A stretch of DNA of 7,355 nt, from contig CAYUFA010000108.1 in assembly GCA_964443845.1 (NCBI GenBank), forward strand, positions 1 to 7,355, written 5' to 3'. Positions 5,299-7,355 of this stretch are shown piece after piece (within the stretch, counting starts at the first letter, position 1; the number at the start of each line of letters is the position of its first letter). The notes under the pieces were generated by a model. The model saw only the letters and a program-made list of their open reading frames with translations. It was not told the DNA's origin and did no database searches. A program made the translations under genes and the position numbers. The stretch is from UBA9214 sp964443845. GTDB lineage: Bacteria > Pseudomonadota > Gammaproteobacteria > UBA9214.

Positions 5299-6203
5299 TT
5301 CTTCAGTGCCTGCAGCATGCGCGCGATGGTGTCCTGGAAGAGACCGAACAGGTCCGTGGCGCCGGGGGTACCACCCACGGTGAACGGCAGTTCGACGGCG
5401 GGGATGCCGGCCTGTGCCGACAGCCAGCGGTCGGCGCGGTCATCCTGGTACGCCGCACGGACGACCATCCGGGCCGGGTTGCCGGCCAGCGCCCCTTTCA
5501 GTTCGGCCAGGTGACCGGCGGATGGCGGGACCCCGGGCTTGGGTTCCAGTGCGCCGGCCTTTACGATGCCGAGCCAGTTGAACAGGTAGGACCAGCCGTC
5601 GTGATGCACCACCACGCGCACGCCGTGCAGCGGTTTGGCCTCCTGCGTCCACCGGTCGCTGGCGGCGTTCCAGCGTTTCAGGAAGTCGGATCCGCGGGTG
5701 GCGTAGTAACCGGCGTTGGCGGGGTCGACCTGCTGCAGCCGTGCGGTCAGTGCCTTGGCTACCGCGCCGATGTTGCGCGGATCGGTCTGGATGTGCGGGT
5801 TGCCGTCGGGGTGGACATCGCCCAGGGCGCGGTTGACGGACTCGGGCACCTCCAGCAGTTTTACCTGGGATGCTGCCTCGAAGTGGCCCGGCCGGCCTTT
5901 CTGGATCCGGTTGTTGCCCGATTGCAGCAGCAGCTGCGGCATCCAGCCGATCTCCAGCTGGGCACCGGTGCAGACCGCCAGGTCGGCACGGCGCAGCCGG
6001 GAGATCAGCGACGGCCGCGCCTGGACGTGGTGCGGGTCCTGGAACGGGTTGGTGGCGGTATAGACATCGGCCTTGTCGCCGGCCAGTTCCCTGGTCAGCG
6101 CGCCCCACTCCGGTTCACAGGCAAAGACGTGGATGTCGGCGCCGGCGGGACGCAGCACACCCGCCAGCAGCACCAGGGCAAACAGTTTGGTAAAGGTTTT
6201 CAT
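5295..6203 (-). CDS. ZnuA-like periplasmic metal-binding protein of an ABC transporter
   Basis: A 302-residue solute-binding protein of the ZnuA/TroA class (cluster A-I) that captures Zn2+ or a similar divalent metal in the periplasm and delivers it to the permease. It has a signal peptide (MKTFTKLF, hydrophobic core to about residue 17, cleavage after AGA at 22). Candidate metal ligands are His58/His59 in NPFQDPHHVQARPS, His137 in GNPHIQTDP and His201 in VVVHHDGWSYLFNWLG. The usual fourth acidic ligand, in a LDPLG-type motif, is replaced by LPFTVGG. The His/Asp-rich loop of E. coli-type ZnuA is missing. The ATG at 6201-6203 is preceded by an AGAGGGA Shine-Dalgarno that overlaps the stop codon of the upstream barrel gene, 13 bases away, so the genes are probably translated in series. 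The stop overlaps the permease start by four bases. Confidence 0.88.
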   Translation of the reverse strand: MKTFTKLFALVLLAGVLRPAGADIHVFACEPEWGALTRELAGDKADVYTATNPFQDPHHVQARPSLISRLRRADLAVCTGAQLEIGWMPQLLLQSGNNRIQKGRPGHFEAASQVKLLEVPESVNRALGDVHPDGNPHIQTDPRNIGAVAKALTARLQQVDPANAGYYATRGSDFLKRWNAASDRWTQEAKPLHGVRVVVHHDGWSYLFNWLGIVKAGALEPKPGVPPSAGHLAELKGALAGNPARMVVRAAYQDDRADRWLSAQAGIPAVELPFTVGGTPGATDLFGLFQDTIARMLQALKK

Positions 6204-6216
6204 CGTTCGATCCCTC

Positions 6217-7355
6217 TCAGAAGATGTGGGCGGGGTGGGCGCCGAGGCTCATGATGTACTGCACATACCACTGGTTGTCGGCCACCGGTCCGGCGTCGTC
6301 GTGGTTGTACTGCAGGCGGATGCGGCTGAACTCGCTGTTGGTGTAGTCCAGCATGACGCTCGCGCGTGACGGCGTGTCGCCCTGCGGGTCGAGGCTGGTA
6401 CCGGTGAAGGCCGCGCCCGGGTTGTCGGCCCGAAGCCGGTCGTAGCGCAGGCCGGCGCGCCAGCCGTGGATGAACTGGTACACCCCCTGCACGTACCAGC
6501 CGTCGGCCTTGCGGTCGAGCGATGCGGCGCTGCCGCCGGCGGGCGTGAAGTCGCCGCTGTCGCCCTGGTGCAGGTATTCGGCCTGCAGCTTGAAGTTGCG
6601 GTCGTAGACGTTGCCGTTGGGCGCCCACTTCCAGACGAAGTCGGCGATCAGTGTCCTGCTGGTGCCGGTGAAGCTGTCCGGGGTACCGGTGCTGCAGCCC
6701 GCATCAATGCAGGTGGTGCGGTCGATCGACCTGGTGTGGAGAAACGAGAGGCCGGCGCGCCAGCTGTTGCTGAAGCCGACGTCGTCGCCGATGTGGACGA
6801 AGGCGGTGTAGGTGCCCCGGCCGTGGTTGCCGCTGCCGCCGGCCGGGAAGCTGCTGCCGTTCAGCCACTCGCCGCCGAACTCTGCGTACAGGTCGGTGGG
6901 TGCCAGCCAGCGCAGCTGGATACCGTCGTCCTTGAGCTGCGAGCCGAGGAATACCTGGTAGGCCAGCGGAACGTCGACGAAATCCCAGGTGTGTGAGTGC
7001 TGCTCGTTGAGATAGCCGAGGCCGGAGTAGAAACGGCCGGCCTTGACGGTCAGGCCGTGGCCCAGGCTGGTGGTCTGGACGAAGGCATTCTCCACCTCTG
7101 CAGTGTTATCCATATGCATCGAGTAGGTGAACATGCCGTACCAGTCGGGATCGATGTTGGCGTAGATCGCCAGTTCCGATTCGCCCAGACCGAAGCCGCG
7201 ACTGCCGGGGCCGCTGTCGCCCGGCAGCGTGAATCCGGGGATGGTATAGCCATCGGGGTCGTGCTGGATGTCGGAATAGATGCCGCTGAGGACCAGGGCA
7301 ATATCGGGGTTGAAGGCGTTGCTGTCGGCGGCAGCGGCAAGCGTCGGAACGAGAC
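6217..7355 (-). CDS. Outer-membrane beta-barrel (porin-like) protein of the metal-uptake operon, 5' partial
   Basis: The frame is open from the right edge to TGA at 6217-6219, giving 378 visible residues; the start codon is beyond 7355. The internal ATG at 7132-7134 is not the start, because 73 good codons precede it. These begin with the end of a signal peptide (LVPTLAAAADSNAFNPDIAL) and continue LGESELAIYANIDPDWYGMF. The rest alternates hydrophobic and polar residues in many aromatic-rich strands with Gly/Asp/Asn-rich loops, and ends YVQYIMSLGAHPAHIF, a C-terminal Phe typical of outer-membrane barrels. One loop holds a close cysteine pair (CIDAGC, codons near 6694-6711). I recall a similar family beside zinc-type ABC transporters in proteobacteria, often annotated vaguely as porin or TonB receptor; no plug domain is seen here. 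First in the operon, it probably lets the metal, or a chelate, cross the outer membrane. Confidence 0.78.
   Translation of the reverse strand, partial: LVPTLAAAADSNAFNPDIALVLSGIYSDIQHDPDGYTIPGFTLPGDSGPGSRGFGLGESELAIYANIDPDWYGMFTYSMHMDNTAEVENAFVQTTSLGHGLTVKAGRFYSGLGYLNEQHSHTWDFVDVPLAYQVFLGSQLKDDGIQLRWLAPTDLYAEFGGEWLNGSSFPAGGSGNHGRGTYTAFVHIGDDVGFSNSWRAGLSFLHTRSIDRTTCIDAGCSTGTPDSFTGTSRTLIADFVWKWAPNGNVYDRNFKLQAEYLHQGDSGDFTPAGGSAASLDRKADGWYVQGVYQFIHGWRAGLRYDRLRADNPGAAFTGTSLDPQGDTPSRASVMLDYTNSEFSRIRLQYNHDDAGPVADNQWYVQYIMSLGAHPAHIF

Noticed and set aside
4531..5514. Plus-strand open frame of 327 codons opposite the permease
   Set aside because: It is antisense to a strongly supported membrane protein gene, and its Gln/His/Arg-rich product matches no family pattern.

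Overview
The window looks like GC-rich gammaproteobacterial DNA, probably from a sulfur-oxidising chemolithotroph. This rests on GC-rich coding sequence, the C-terminal end of a sulfide:quinone oxidoreductase-like flavoprotein at the left edge, Bax-type and NodB-type envelope enzymes, and a widespread proteobacterial intergenic repeat of the GTTGGGCT...AGCCCAAC type. It is draft assembly sequence: a run of exactly 100 N at 4254-4353 is a placeholder gap between two contigs.

Left half, plus strand: the end of the flavoprotein gene (to 137); about 300 bases of non-coding sequence with GC hairpins; a small protein of unknown function built from two copies of a 53-residue module (443-1015); an exported NodB-type polysaccharide deacetylase (1194-2285); and an exported Bax-type glucosaminidase (2385-3347) with its own very good sigma70-like promoter in an unusually AT-rich patch. 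The two exported enzymes would act on extracellular or periplasmic glycans: N-deacetylation and cleavage of GlcNAc linkages in peptidoglycan.

Centre, 3430-4545: a decayed region. A Ser/Thr protein kinase remnant of the type found in bacterial kinase/phosphatase proteins lacks its N-terminal part and is broken by a one-base frameshift. At its G in LPYG it runs directly into what reads as the C-terminal tail of a MobA-type molybdenum cofactor guanylyltransferase. Both families can occur in assimilatory nitrate reduction clusters, so this may be the scar of a large deletion. It is followed by a 37-bp tandem repeat array bounded by two copies of a hairpin repeat and interrupted by the assembly gap. 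The last 55 bases before the gap are identical to the first 55 after it.

Right half, minus strand: a tightly packed metal-uptake operon read from right to left. It holds an outer-membrane beta-barrel protein (its start lies outside the window), a ZnuA-like periplasmic binding protein and a ZnuB-like ABC-3 permease. The barrel and binding-protein genes are 13 bases apart and the binding-protein and permease genes overlap by 4 bases. No ATP-binding subunit is present in the window. The permease's final residues and stop codon lie in the repeat at the array border.
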